A stretch of DNA of 64,000 nt from Armatimonadota bacterium (lineage in GTDB: Bacteria; Armatimonadota; Fimbriimonadia; Fimbriimonadales; Fimbriimonadaceae), in the NCBI GenBank assembly GCA_022563855.1, contig JADFMN010000001.1:372001-436000 (forward strand), in the 5' to 3' direction. The position numbers and the translations under genes were made by a program. The notes below the pieces were generated by a model. That model ran no database searches. It was given only the letters and a program-made list of their open reading frames with translations, and was not told the origin of the DNA. Within the stretch, counting starts at the first letter, position 1. Every line of letters begins with the position of its first letter. Shown piece by piece: positions 49,470 through 57,040 of the stretch.

Positions 49470-50180
49470 CTACCTTAAGTACTCCTCGAGCACACGCACA
49501 TCCAGAATTGTAACGAACCGGTGATCGCTTTCGATGATCCCGTTCTTCTGCCACCGGCTCATCACACGGATCGTCGACTCAACGGTGGTTCCCGCCATCT
49601 CGCCGATGTCCTGCCTCGTCAGGGGCACCTGAATCGTCACACCTTTCTCAGACTCCTTGCCGTACGACTCGCTGAGCAGCATGAGAATGAGCGCGATGCG
49701 CTCGTCGACCTTGCCCGTAGACATCTTGGCCATCATGTCCATCGTCTGCCGCAGCCTGTTGGTCGTGCGGCGCAAAAGCTGGTTCTTGAACTCTATGCGG
49801 CCGTCAAAAATTGGCATGAAGTCGGCCTTCGGGATCTTGAGGTACCACATGTTGCAGACCGCCCTCGACTCCAGCGGACATCCGGTTCCCTCGACCGTGC
49901 CGAGAAGGCCAAATATCTGGCCCGGCCCCATGATCTCGGACGTCACCTCGTGGCCGTTCGCCAGGCTCTGCACCATCTTGACGAAACCCACGCCGACCAG
50001 CCCGTAAAAGTCGACCTCGTTCCCGCGCATCCAGATCGTTTCCCCACGCTCGGCGTACGCCATGTGCGACACCGTCGCCAGCTCGTCCAAGTCTTCGCCC
50101 GTCAAGGAATTGAAGAGCGTGCTGGACCTGAGGGCCGCGATGTTCGTCGGCCTTTCGGGAGCTTGTGGCACTGCTTCCAT
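49470..50180 (-). CDS. Crp/Fnr-family transcriptional regulator
   Basis: ATG 50180 (MEAVPQAPERP) gives 236 aa. An N-terminal cyclic-nucleotide-binding-type beta barrel (GETIWMRGNEVDFYGLVGVGFVKM, GPGQIFGLLGTVEG) and long dimer helix lead to a winged helix with recognition segment GTTVESTIRVMSRWQ, the FNR-like E..xxR arrangement. No N-terminal cysteine cluster is seen, so it is not an oxygen-sensing FNR. It follows the CMD gene by 53 bases. Candidate sites ATGA-N6-TCAT occur at 50587, 54472 and 54537. Its 5' region is duplicated at moaA. Confidence 0.9.
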   Translation of the reverse strand: MEAVPQAPERPTNIAALRSSTLFNSLTGEDLDELATVSHMAYAERGETIWMRGNEVDFYGLVGVGFVKMVQSLANGHEVTSEIMGPGQIFGLLGTVEGTGCPLESRAVCNMWYLKIPKADFMPIFDGRIEFKNQLLRRTTNRLRQTMDMMAKMSTGKVDERIALILMLLSESYGKESEKGVTIQVPLTRQDIGEMAGTTVESTIRVMSRWQKNGIIESDHRFVTILDVRVLEEYLR

Positions 50181-50233
50181 TTTATCACGTGCTTCTTTGT
50201 AAACATTTCCTGCGGCGCATGCTAGGTCGTTTT

Positions 50234-50545
50234 TCAACCCGCCATCGCTTCCTCGATCCAACGCAGGCCAGCCATCATCGTCGGGAATCCGACGGTCGTA
50301 ACGGCGAGCATCACGGCGTGGCGGACCTCTTGCTCGGTTGCTCCAGCTTCGATGGCCTTGCGGCAGTGGCTTCGTACCGCGCTCTCAAGGCACGCGCCTA
50401 GCGAGATGCCGATTTTGACCAGCTCCGCGTGCTTCCTTGTCAGCGGCCCTGAGTCGAGCGTCGCCTCGCCCAGCTTCTGGTAGGCATCGCCAATTTCGGG
50501 GTTCTTTTGCATGAACTCTACGTAATGTGAGGGTATCCGGGACAT
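50234..50545 (-). CDS. Carboxymuconolactone decarboxylase (AhpD-like) family protein
   Basis: A 103 aa (from ATG 50545; ATG 50560 adds five residues) all-helical protein of the CMD family: LTRKHAELVKIGISLGACLESAVRSHCRKAIEAGATEQEVRHAVMLAVTTVGFP. The AhpD C-x-x-C-x-x-x-H site is replaced by ACLESAVRSHC, so peroxidase activity is uncertain. It shares an operon with crp and a divergent promoter region with the decarboxylase gene. Confidence 0.85.
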   Translation of the reverse strand: MSRIPSHYVEFMQKNPEIGDAYQKLGEATLDSGPLTRKHAELVKIGISLGACLESAVRSHCRKAIEAGATEQEVRHAVMLAVTTVGFPTMMAGLRWIEEAMAG

Positions 50546-50586
50546 GTTCGTATCCTTCATTCTCGATTCATTTCTGACCCAGGACT

Positions 50587-50600
50587 ATGATTCCCGTCAT
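50587..50600. promoter_or_regulatory. Candidate Crp/Fnr site between CMD-crp and the decarboxylase gene
   Basis: ATGATTCCCGTCAT has the TGA-N6-TCA spacing of Crp/Fnr operators. Its centre lies 60 bases before the decarboxylase start and about 40 before the CMD start, so it could serve either direction. Confidence 0.55.
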
Positions 50601-50653
50601 AGAAACGAATTTTCCTGTGTCGGAGAATACAGTATGGATGTCGAAGCAGAACG

Positions 50654-52606
50654 ATGAATGACACTTCTGGTCACATTTCGGGTTGGTTCACCGGTCCGAA
50701 CGCCGAAAACGGGGGCGCCTTCGCCGACGTGCTCCAGCGGATCTACCAAGATCACATCTACTGGCGACGGAACTACTTCCCGCAAGACGGCGTCGTGATC
50801 GATTCGCGAGTACGAAGGCAGAACGAACCGTTTCAAGACGAGTTCGAAGACCGTCTGATCGAGCTGCTTTCGAGGCTCAAGGCCGACTTTCCGTTCCACA
50901 GCCCGCGCTACGCCGCGCACATGATCGCGGAGCAGACGCTGCCGAGCATCGCCGGGATGTTCGCCGGGCTGCTCTACAACCCGAACAACGTAAGCTACGA
51001 GGCAGCCCCCGTGACGGTCGAGATGGAACTGGAGGTCGCACGGATGCTCGCCAACATGCTCGGCTACGGCGACGACGCCTGGGGGCATCTGACGAGCGGC
51101 GGCACGATCGCCAACATCGAGGCGTTGTGGGCGGCGCGCGCAGTGCTGTTTCTGCCGCTGGTCGTTAAGGACGTCTCGCTTTCGTTGGGTTTAGGGTTGC
51201 CAGAAGAGTCGATGGATGAACGGGCTTTGCTCGCGCTTTCTCCGACGCGGTCGTTGCAGTCTCTTGATGACTGCTTTGTGGCGGCGCGTAAGAAGTACGT
51301 CAACGCGAAGGAGTCGATAGCAGACGTCTTCCGGGCGATCAAAGATTCGCGGCACAACGTGACCGAGCGCGGGCTGGGAACTGTGCTGCACACGGTCGAG
51401 ACAGAGCTTGTCGTGCTGACCCCAGAGACGCATCACTACTGCGTGCCAAAGGCGCTCGACCTTCTCGGGCTCGGGCGCGACACGCTCATTCGAGTCCCGG
51501 TGGACCACCAGTTCAGGATGCGGAGCGAGATGCTCCGCGTGAAGCTCGACGAAGTCGAGAAGGCGGGCAAGACCGTGCTCGCGGTCGTAGCGGTAGCAGG
51601 CACGACAGAAGAGGGCGCGATCGACCCGATTCATGAAATTGTCGCCGTGCGAGCACAGAACGAACTAGACGGCAGACAGAGCTTCTGGATCCATGCGGAT
51701 GCCGCGTACGGCGGATATCTAAGAACCATGACCGTGCCAAAGAGGATCGGCCTGGGCAGCCCTATCACGACCGTCAAGATCGACGGCGAGGTGCGCGAGC
51801 TGGACATCTATCTGCCGCACGACTCGGCGTGCGACGCGCTCGAACAGCTAGGCGAGTGCGACTCGGTCGCGATCGACCCGCACAAGCTCGGCTACGTGCC
51901 GTACCCTGCAGGCGCGGTGTGCTTCAAGTCCGACCTGGTGAAGCCGGTGCTGAGACAGGACGCACCGTACATCGAAGGCGAGATGCAACCGCCAAGCGTG
52001 GAGCGGCGGTCGAAGGCGGTCGGGGTCTACATCCTCGAGGGGAGCAAGCCGGGCATGGTCGCCGCGTCGCTGTGGCTCAGCCACACCCTGATCCCGCTCG
52101 ACTGTTACGGCCATGGCAGGTTGATGCAGGAGACCGTGCGCAACGCCGGCGAGCTTTACACGCTGCTGAACGAGCTGCCGAACCTCTCGCGCGGCCACAA
52201 AGTCAAGGCGGTGCCGCTCTGCCAGCCGGGCTCGAACATCCTGTGCTTCGCGTTCGTTCCCGAAGGATCGCAAAGAAGTTTGCGAGAACTGAACGAGATC
52301 AACAAGGCGATCCACTCGAAGTTCACGATCGAGCAAGGGCGCAAGAGCAGCATCTACGAACAGGAGTTTTTCGTCAGCCGCACAGTCCTGCGGCCCGACC
52401 ACTACAGTTGGGAGACGGTCTCGGAGTTCGCCGGCAAAATTGGCGCAACAAGGGAGGAGTACGAACGCGAGGGAATCTTCCTGATGCGGTGCGTACTGAT
52501 GAACCCGTGGTACACGCAGGCGAAGGAGAAGGGGCAGTACTTCATCTCCGACCTCGTCGCGGCGCTGTACCGCGAGGCTGCTGTTGCGTTCGGATTTGGT
52601 GAGTAA
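50654..52606 (+). CDS. Group II PLP-dependent decarboxylase (tyrosine/glutamate decarboxylase-like)
   Basis: A 650 aa PLP decarboxylase. PLP Lys411 is in IDPHKLGYVPYPAG; the cofactor Asp is in WIHADAAYGGY; HLTSGGTIANIEALWAAR is the phosphate-binding loop. Length and the extended N-terminal NYFPQDG...FHSPRYAAHMI segment match the larger bacterial tyrosine decarboxylase-like branch. The amino-acid substrate is not readable from sequence. A strong hairpin follows. Confidence 0.88.
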   Translation: MNDTSGHISGWFTGPNAENGGAFADVLQRIYQDHIYWRRNYFPQDGVVIDSRVRRQNEPFQDEFEDRLIELLSRLKADFPFHSPRYAAHMIAEQTLPSIAGMFAGLLYNPNNVSYEAAPVTVEMELEVARMLANMLGYGDDAWGHLTSGGTIANIEALWAARAVLFLPLVVKDVSLSLGLGLPEESMDERALLALSPTRSLQSLDDCFVAARKKYVNAKESIADVFRAIKDSRHNVTERGLGTVLHTVETELVVLTPETHHYCVPKALDLLGLGRDTLIRVPVDHQFRMRSEMLRVKLDEVEKAGKTVLAVVAVAGTTEEGAIDPIHEIVAVRAQNELDGRQSFWIHADAAYGGYLRTMTVPKRIGLGSPITTVKIDGEVRELDIYLPHDSACDALEQLGECDSVAIDPHKLGYVPYPAGAVCFKSDLVKPVLRQDAPYIEGEMQPPSVERRSKAVGVYILEGSKPGMVAASLWLSHTLIPLDCYGHGRLMQETVRNAGELYTLLNELPNLSRGHKVKAVPLCQPGSNILCFAFVPEGSQRSLRELNEINKAIHSKFTIEQGRKSSIYEQEFFVSRTVLRPDHYSWETVSEFAGKIGATREEYEREGIFLMRCVLMNPWYTQAKEKGQYFISDLVAALYREAAVAFGFGE

Positions 52607-52625
52607 TCGGTGTGTCTTTTGGAGT

Positions 52626-52647
52626 GCTCCGACGAGTCGGAGCTTTC
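52626..52647 (+). terminator. Terminator after the decarboxylase gene
   Basis: GCTCCGAC and GTCGGAGC form a perfect eight-base stem with a GA loop, followed by TTTC. A second perfect palindrome, GCGCGGACGCGTCCGCGC, lies at 52708-52725 in the otherwise gene-free stretch to 52910. Confidence 0.7.
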
Positions 52648-52910
52648 GACAGTGCATGCAGGACGTTTATGCTGCAGAGGAATGCTTTCTCCACCGCTGG
52701 GTAAAGCGCGGACGCGTCCGCGCACTCCGAAAAGGGAAAGCAGCCCGTGACCCTAACACGGTATCTCGGCGTTCTTCCTCGCTTAGAGCCGACAGTTGAC
52801 GATCACGCAGCTAAAGTCGTACGCCGTGACGCCGTACAGGCGTACCACGGAGCGCCCGGCCTGATCCGCGTGGCAAGAACCTTGGCATGAAGTTCACGAA
52901 CGCGTTGTCG

Positions 52911-54437
52911 TCAGTTCGTTGCTCCGTTACCGTTCGGCTCGGTCGGGGTGCGAGACGGGTCGTCCATCGGCCCTGTCGGCCTGGCGTCCCTGCTGATCTT
53001 CAGGATCACCGTGTGCATCCAGACGAAGGCGACGATCGAGATGAGCGCGAGGAACAGCCAGCAGGTCGTCCACACGCCCGTGCCTTTCAACATGTAGCCG
53101 AATATGATAGGGCAAACAAAGCCGCCGAGGCCGCCGAGTACGCCGACCAGACCGCCGACGACGCCGACGTCGCGTGGGAAGTAGTCGGGGATGTGCCGGT
53201 AGACAGCGGCACTTCCAACGCCCATCGCTATGCCTGCGAAGAGCAGCAACACAGTGAAGATCCAGACGTTCGCCTGGAAATACACATGGGTCAAACCCTT
53301 GGCGATCAGCTGTTTCTTCGTGACCTGGTCGCCTACCGAGACCGCAGGCTCTTGCCAGGACTCGAAGGTCGGGAATACGAGCGCGCCCTCCTTCTCAACG
53401 CCCGTCTCTTCAGCCGGTTTCGGCTCTAGCTCGTACGTCTTGTCGCCGATCGTGACGCTCGTATCCGTCACTGCCGTGACCGTGCCCGGTTGAGCGGCCA
53501 AGATTCCCTCGCCGGGGGAGCTGATGTCCATGCGCGGCGCGACGATCAGCAGGAAGAACACGACGCAGGCGCTGAGCACCCAGTACATCGTCGCGCGTGC
53601 GCCGAACCTGTCTGCGCACCAGCCGCCGAGAGCCCTGATCGCGCCCGATGGCAAGATGAAGATCGACGCCATCATGCCGGCCGTCGCGAGGCTCATTGTA
53701 TAGACGTTGAGGTAGTAAGGCACCAGCCACTGGGAGAGTGCGACGAAGCCGCCGAACACCAGGAAGTAGTAGTAGCCGAACCGCCAAACGCGGATGTCCT
53801 TCAGCGGTTCCAGCCGCTGTTTGAGCGTCTTGCCTGCTGCGCCTTCCGGCTTCTTGTTCGTCGTAAACAGCGCGAATAAAACTGTCATGACGATCAGCGC
53901 CAGGCCGTAGATCATCGGAAGGTACTTCCAGTTCTCCGGGTTGGCACCGTTGTCGGTAAGGTTTCGTAGCAAAAGCGGCGCGCCGAACGCTGTAATCGCA
54001 GCGCCGGCGTTACCAACGCCAAAGATTCCGAGAACCGTTCCTTGCCTCTCTTTCGGGAACCACACGGACGTGTAGGCGATGCCGACAGCGAACGACGTGC
54101 CCGCCAGGCCGAACGCCAATCCTGCCACGAACAACCCGGCGAACGACTGCATGAAACTGAGCAGGAAGCACGCTGCGGCGGTGATCAGCATGACGCCGAT
54201 GTAAACCGGCTTGCCGCCGTACTTGTCCGCCATGATGCCCACAGGAAGCCGGAGAATCGCACCCGTGAGAACGGGGATACCGATCAGCCAGCCGATCTGT
54301 GCTTTGTCGAGCGTGAGCAAGCCGTTGTCGACCATGAAGGTCACGAGCACGCCGTTCATCATCCACACGGCGAAGCACACGGTGAACGCCAGCGTGTTCA
54401 TGAACAGAATTCGGTTTGCTGGACTTCTTGTGCTCAC
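52911..54437 (-). CDS. narK: NarK-type nitrate/nitrite transporter with an inserted soluble domain
   Basis: A 12-helix MFS carrier with NarK hallmarks: LAFTVCFAVWMMNGVL, GIPVLTGAILRLPVGIMADKYGG, GLAGTSFAVGIAYTSVWFP and GNAGAAITAFGAPLL. I place the start at GTG 54437 because upstream in-frame ATGs (54485, 54518) overlap a likely operator. Between helices near the middle, residues about 302-384 form an insert not found in typical NarK, ending in EPAVSVGDQVTKKQLIAKG, which resembles a lipoyl/biotinyl-like hammerhead. It diverges from the molybdoenzyme operon. Confidence 0.88.
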   Translation of the reverse strand: MSTRSPANRILFMNTLAFTVCFAVWMMNGVLVTFMVDNGLLTLDKAQIGWLIGIPVLTGAILRLPVGIMADKYGGKPVYIGVMLITAAACFLLSFMQSFAGLFVAGLAFGLAGTSFAVGIAYTSVWFPKERQGTVLGIFGVGNAGAAITAFGAPLLLRNLTDNGANPENWKYLPMIYGLALIVMTVLFALFTTNKKPEGAAGKTLKQRLEPLKDIRVWRFGYYYFLVFGGFVALSQWLVPYYLNVYTMSLATAGMMASIFILPSGAIRALGGWCADRFGARATMYWVLSACVVFFLLIVAPRMDISSPGEGILAAQPGTVTAVTDTSVTIGDKTYELEPKPAEETGVEKEGALVFPTFESWQEPAVSVGDQVTKKQLIAKGLTHVYFQANVWIFTVLLLFAGIAMGVGSAAVYRHIPDYFPRDVGVVGGLVGVLGGLGGFVCPIIFGYMLKGTGVWTTCWLFLALISIVAFVWMHTVILKISRDARPTGPMDDPSRTPTEPNGNGATN

Positions 54438-54471
54438 GGCTAGATTCTTGACGCGCCGCAAGAGTGCATCT

Positions 54472-54485
54472 ATGACGCCCGTCAT
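54472..54485. promoter_or_regulatory. Candidate Crp/Fnr site upstream of narK
   Basis: ATGACGCCCGTCAT is a perfect inverted repeat around CC with TGA-N6-TCA spacing. Its centre is 41 bases before GTG 54437, a class II activator distance if transcription begins near that codon. Confidence 0.65.
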
Positions 54486-54536
54486 AGCCCAGGACCATGC
54501 CGCATTTTCGAGCATCATGGACTCTTTGTTCCAGAT

Positions 54537-54550
54537 ATGACGGGCGTCAT
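54537..54550. promoter_or_regulatory. Candidate Crp/Fnr site upstream of the molybdoenzyme operon
   Basis: ATGACGGGCGTCAT is a perfect palindrome. A -10-like AATACT lies at 54573-54578, placing a start about 41 bases from the dyad centre, as in class II FNR-type promoters, and 11 bases before ATG 54596. Confidence 0.7.
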
Positions 54551-54595
54551 AGTTCGGACTCTTGACGCACCAAATACTTACATCACACGATCCTC

Positions 54596-57040
54596 ATGGC
54601 AACACGTCACCCCGTTCCCGGACGAGCGAAGACTGAGGCGCCCAAGGAGGGCAACGTTCGCGTCGTTCGAACGACCGACAGTCCTAACTGCACTGGCGCT
54701 TGCGGATGGCTTGCGACGGTGGTCGACGACGTGATCGTCGACCTCAAGCCAGCGGCCGACTATCCGGATGAGGAGTACAACCCGCGCGGCTGCCTGCGCG
54801 GGATGTCGATGACGCATCTCATCTACGGGCCGGACAGGATCAAGACGCCTTTGATCAGAACAGGCGAGAGGGGAGAGGGCAAGTTCCGGGAGGCCACATG
54901 GGACGAAGCGCTCGATTTGATCGCGGACAAGATGAAGAAGGCGATGAAAGACCACGGGCCGGAGAGCGTCATGCTCTTCAACCAGGTCGTGGGGACCGGC
55001 TACGTGCAAAAAGGCGCGCAAGTCCGAATGGCTTCGCTGCTCGGCATGTCGTTCGGCACCGCTTACGATTTCAACGGCGACATTTCGATGGGGTACACGC
55101 AGACGCTCGGTATCGACAGCATTGAGTGCGAGTCGAAGAGCTGGGGTTACGCAAAGACCGCGATCCTGTGGTCGAGCAACATCTTCCAAACGCGCATACC
55201 CGACGCCCAGTTCTTGACCCGCGTCGCAAAGCAGCGCAACAACTGCAAGATCATCTCGATCGATCCACGCGCCAGTCAGACGGCGAAGGGCGCAGACCAG
55301 TGGCTACCGATTACGCCCGGCACAGACGGCCTCCTGGCGCTCTCAATGTGCCAAGTCGTGATGGAGAGGGAGCTGATCGACTGGTCATTTTTGCGCACGT
55401 ACACCGACATGGCGACGCTCGTCAGGTCGGACAACGGGATGCGCGTAACAGCCAAGGACGTCGGCATGGGCGAAGAGAGCGAGTTCGTCGTCTGGGACGA
55501 CACCCGCAACGGTCTGTTCACCCTGCCGATGGACACGCTCAGGCTTCCCGAGGGGATCGAACCGTCGTTCCGCGGAGTTCGCAAGCTCCAGATCGACGGC
55601 CAGGAAGTCGAGGTCACCCCAGTGTTCCAGCTAGTCGAAGACGTTGTGATGCGAGACGAGTACCGTCCGGAGAACGTCGCCAAGATCACGGACATCCCGG
55701 CAGAAACGATCAGGCAGGTCGCGACCGACTACGCGACCAACAGGCCGTCCACGATCATCGTCGGAATGGGCGTGAACCACAGGCTGCACGGCGATCTGAC
55801 GATCCGGTCGATCCTGCTGCTGAGCGCGCTCGTCGGCGCGCACGGCAAGCCGGGCGAATCCGTTTCGATCTACTCCGGCCAGCACCACTTCCGGCTCGAC
55901 GTCTCGCCGTGGTGGTTCCCCGACGGGAAGCGCCCGAACGCGGTTCCTGTGCACTACTTCATCTTGGGCCGTCCGACCAACTCGATGAACAAGAAGATCA
56001 AGTTCCCCAAGGACGGCTTCAAGGGATTCATTTGCTCGCACGCCAACCCGATGGTCACGGAGTTCAGCAACTTGATGAAAGCGGCGATGGACAAGCTCGA
56101 CATCTTCGTCACCATCGACTTTCAAATGACGCCGACCTGCGAGTACTCGGACGTCGTGCTTCCTGCGCCGACGTTTTGGGAGAAGTACGAACTCGTCGCC
56201 ACTGGCTGCCATCCGTTCTTGCAGATCCAGCAAGAGGTCGTGCCGCCGCAGTACGACAGCAAGACGGAGTACTGGATCGTCAAGGAGATGGTGCGACGGA
56301 TCGATCCCGACTTGCTCAAATACTTTGAAGTTGACGAGTTCGGTGCGATGGAGATGATGCTCGACGCCCCGGACTGTCCGGAAGTGGCGGGCATCACGAT
56401 CGAGCAGCTCAAGGCAGGCCCGGTTCGGCTGAAGGTACACGACCCTGAGTGCGGACTTGACGAACAGATTCAAGACTTCAAGCTGTTCCCGCCACGCGCC
56501 TATCCGTTCCCCGAGGGCGCGCAGCGGGAGTTCCTCAAGACCGGCCGCATGGAGTTCTACAAGGAAGAAGAGACGTACCAGAAGCTCGGTGAGACGCTCC
56601 CCGTTTTCAAGCCAGCGTTCTCGCACATGACGGACGACGAGCAGGCGCTTCCGTTCTGCATCGTCACCCCGCACTCCAAGTGGCGCGTGCACTCGACTCA
56701 CTGCAACAACAACGTGCTGAGGAATCTGAACCGCAAGCCGGTCGTCGAGATCCATCCAGCCGATGCACTGACGAGAGGAATCGAGGACGACGACGAGGTC
56801 GAGGTGTTCAACGACAACGGTTCCTACAAGTTGTGGGCGCTGCTGACAGAATCGATCAAGCCCGGCGTCCTGTGCGTCGATCACGGCTGGTGGGATCGGT
56901 TCCTGATTGATGGGAAGTACCACTCCGTGCACTCGGAGCAGAAGATCAAGCCGACCCATGAGACGTACTATCTGCCAGCCGTCTACGCGCCGGGTCAACA
57001 CTGGAAAGATACGAGAGTGAACATCAGGAGATCGAAGTAG
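54596..57040 (+). CDS. Nitrate-reductase-like molybdopterin oxidoreductase (DMSO reductase family, type II)
   Basis: An 814 aa bis-MGD enzyme. The N-terminal iron-sulfur motif is D-SPN-C-TGA-C (Asp28, Cys32, Cys36) plus Cys66 in NPRGCLRG; NarG has His at the Asp28 position. AYDFNGDIS places Asp162 where type II enzymes (NarG, NxrA, PcrA, DdhA) use an Asp Mo ligand. No twin-arginine signal is present, implying a cytoplasmic-facing subunit. At 814 aa it is much shorter than NarG (~1,230). Nitrate is the likely substrate because narK lies next door, but other oxyanions cannot be excluded. No NarJ chaperone is seen. Confidence 0.87.
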   Translation: MATRHPVPGRAKTEAPKEGNVRVVRTTDSPNCTGACGWLATVVDDVIVDLKPAADYPDEEYNPRGCLRGMSMTHLIYGPDRIKTPLIRTGERGEGKFREATWDEALDLIADKMKKAMKDHGPESVMLFNQVVGTGYVQKGAQVRMASLLGMSFGTAYDFNGDISMGYTQTLGIDSIECESKSWGYAKTAILWSSNIFQTRIPDAQFLTRVAKQRNNCKIISIDPRASQTAKGADQWLPITPGTDGLLALSMCQVVMERELIDWSFLRTYTDMATLVRSDNGMRVTAKDVGMGEESEFVVWDDTRNGLFTLPMDTLRLPEGIEPSFRGVRKLQIDGQEVEVTPVFQLVEDVVMRDEYRPENVAKITDIPAETIRQVATDYATNRPSTIIVGMGVNHRLHGDLTIRSILLLSALVGAHGKPGESVSIYSGQHHFRLDVSPWWFPDGKRPNAVPVHYFILGRPTNSMNKKIKFPKDGFKGFICSHANPMVTEFSNLMKAAMDKLDIFVTIDFQMTPTCEYSDVVLPAPTFWEKYELVATGCHPFLQIQQEVVPPQYDSKTEYWIVKEMVRRIDPDLLKYFEVDEFGAMEMMLDAPDCPEVAGITIEQLKAGPVRLKVHDPECGLDEQIQDFKLFPPRAYPFPEGAQREFLKTGRMEFYKEEETYQKLGETLPVFKPAFSHMTDDEQALPFCIVTPHSKWRVHSTHCNNNVLRNLNRKPVVEIHPADALTRGIEDDDEVEVFNDNGSYKLWALLTESIKPGVLCVDHGWWDRFLIDGKYHSVHSEQKIKPTHETYYLPAVYAPGQHWKDTRVNIRRSK

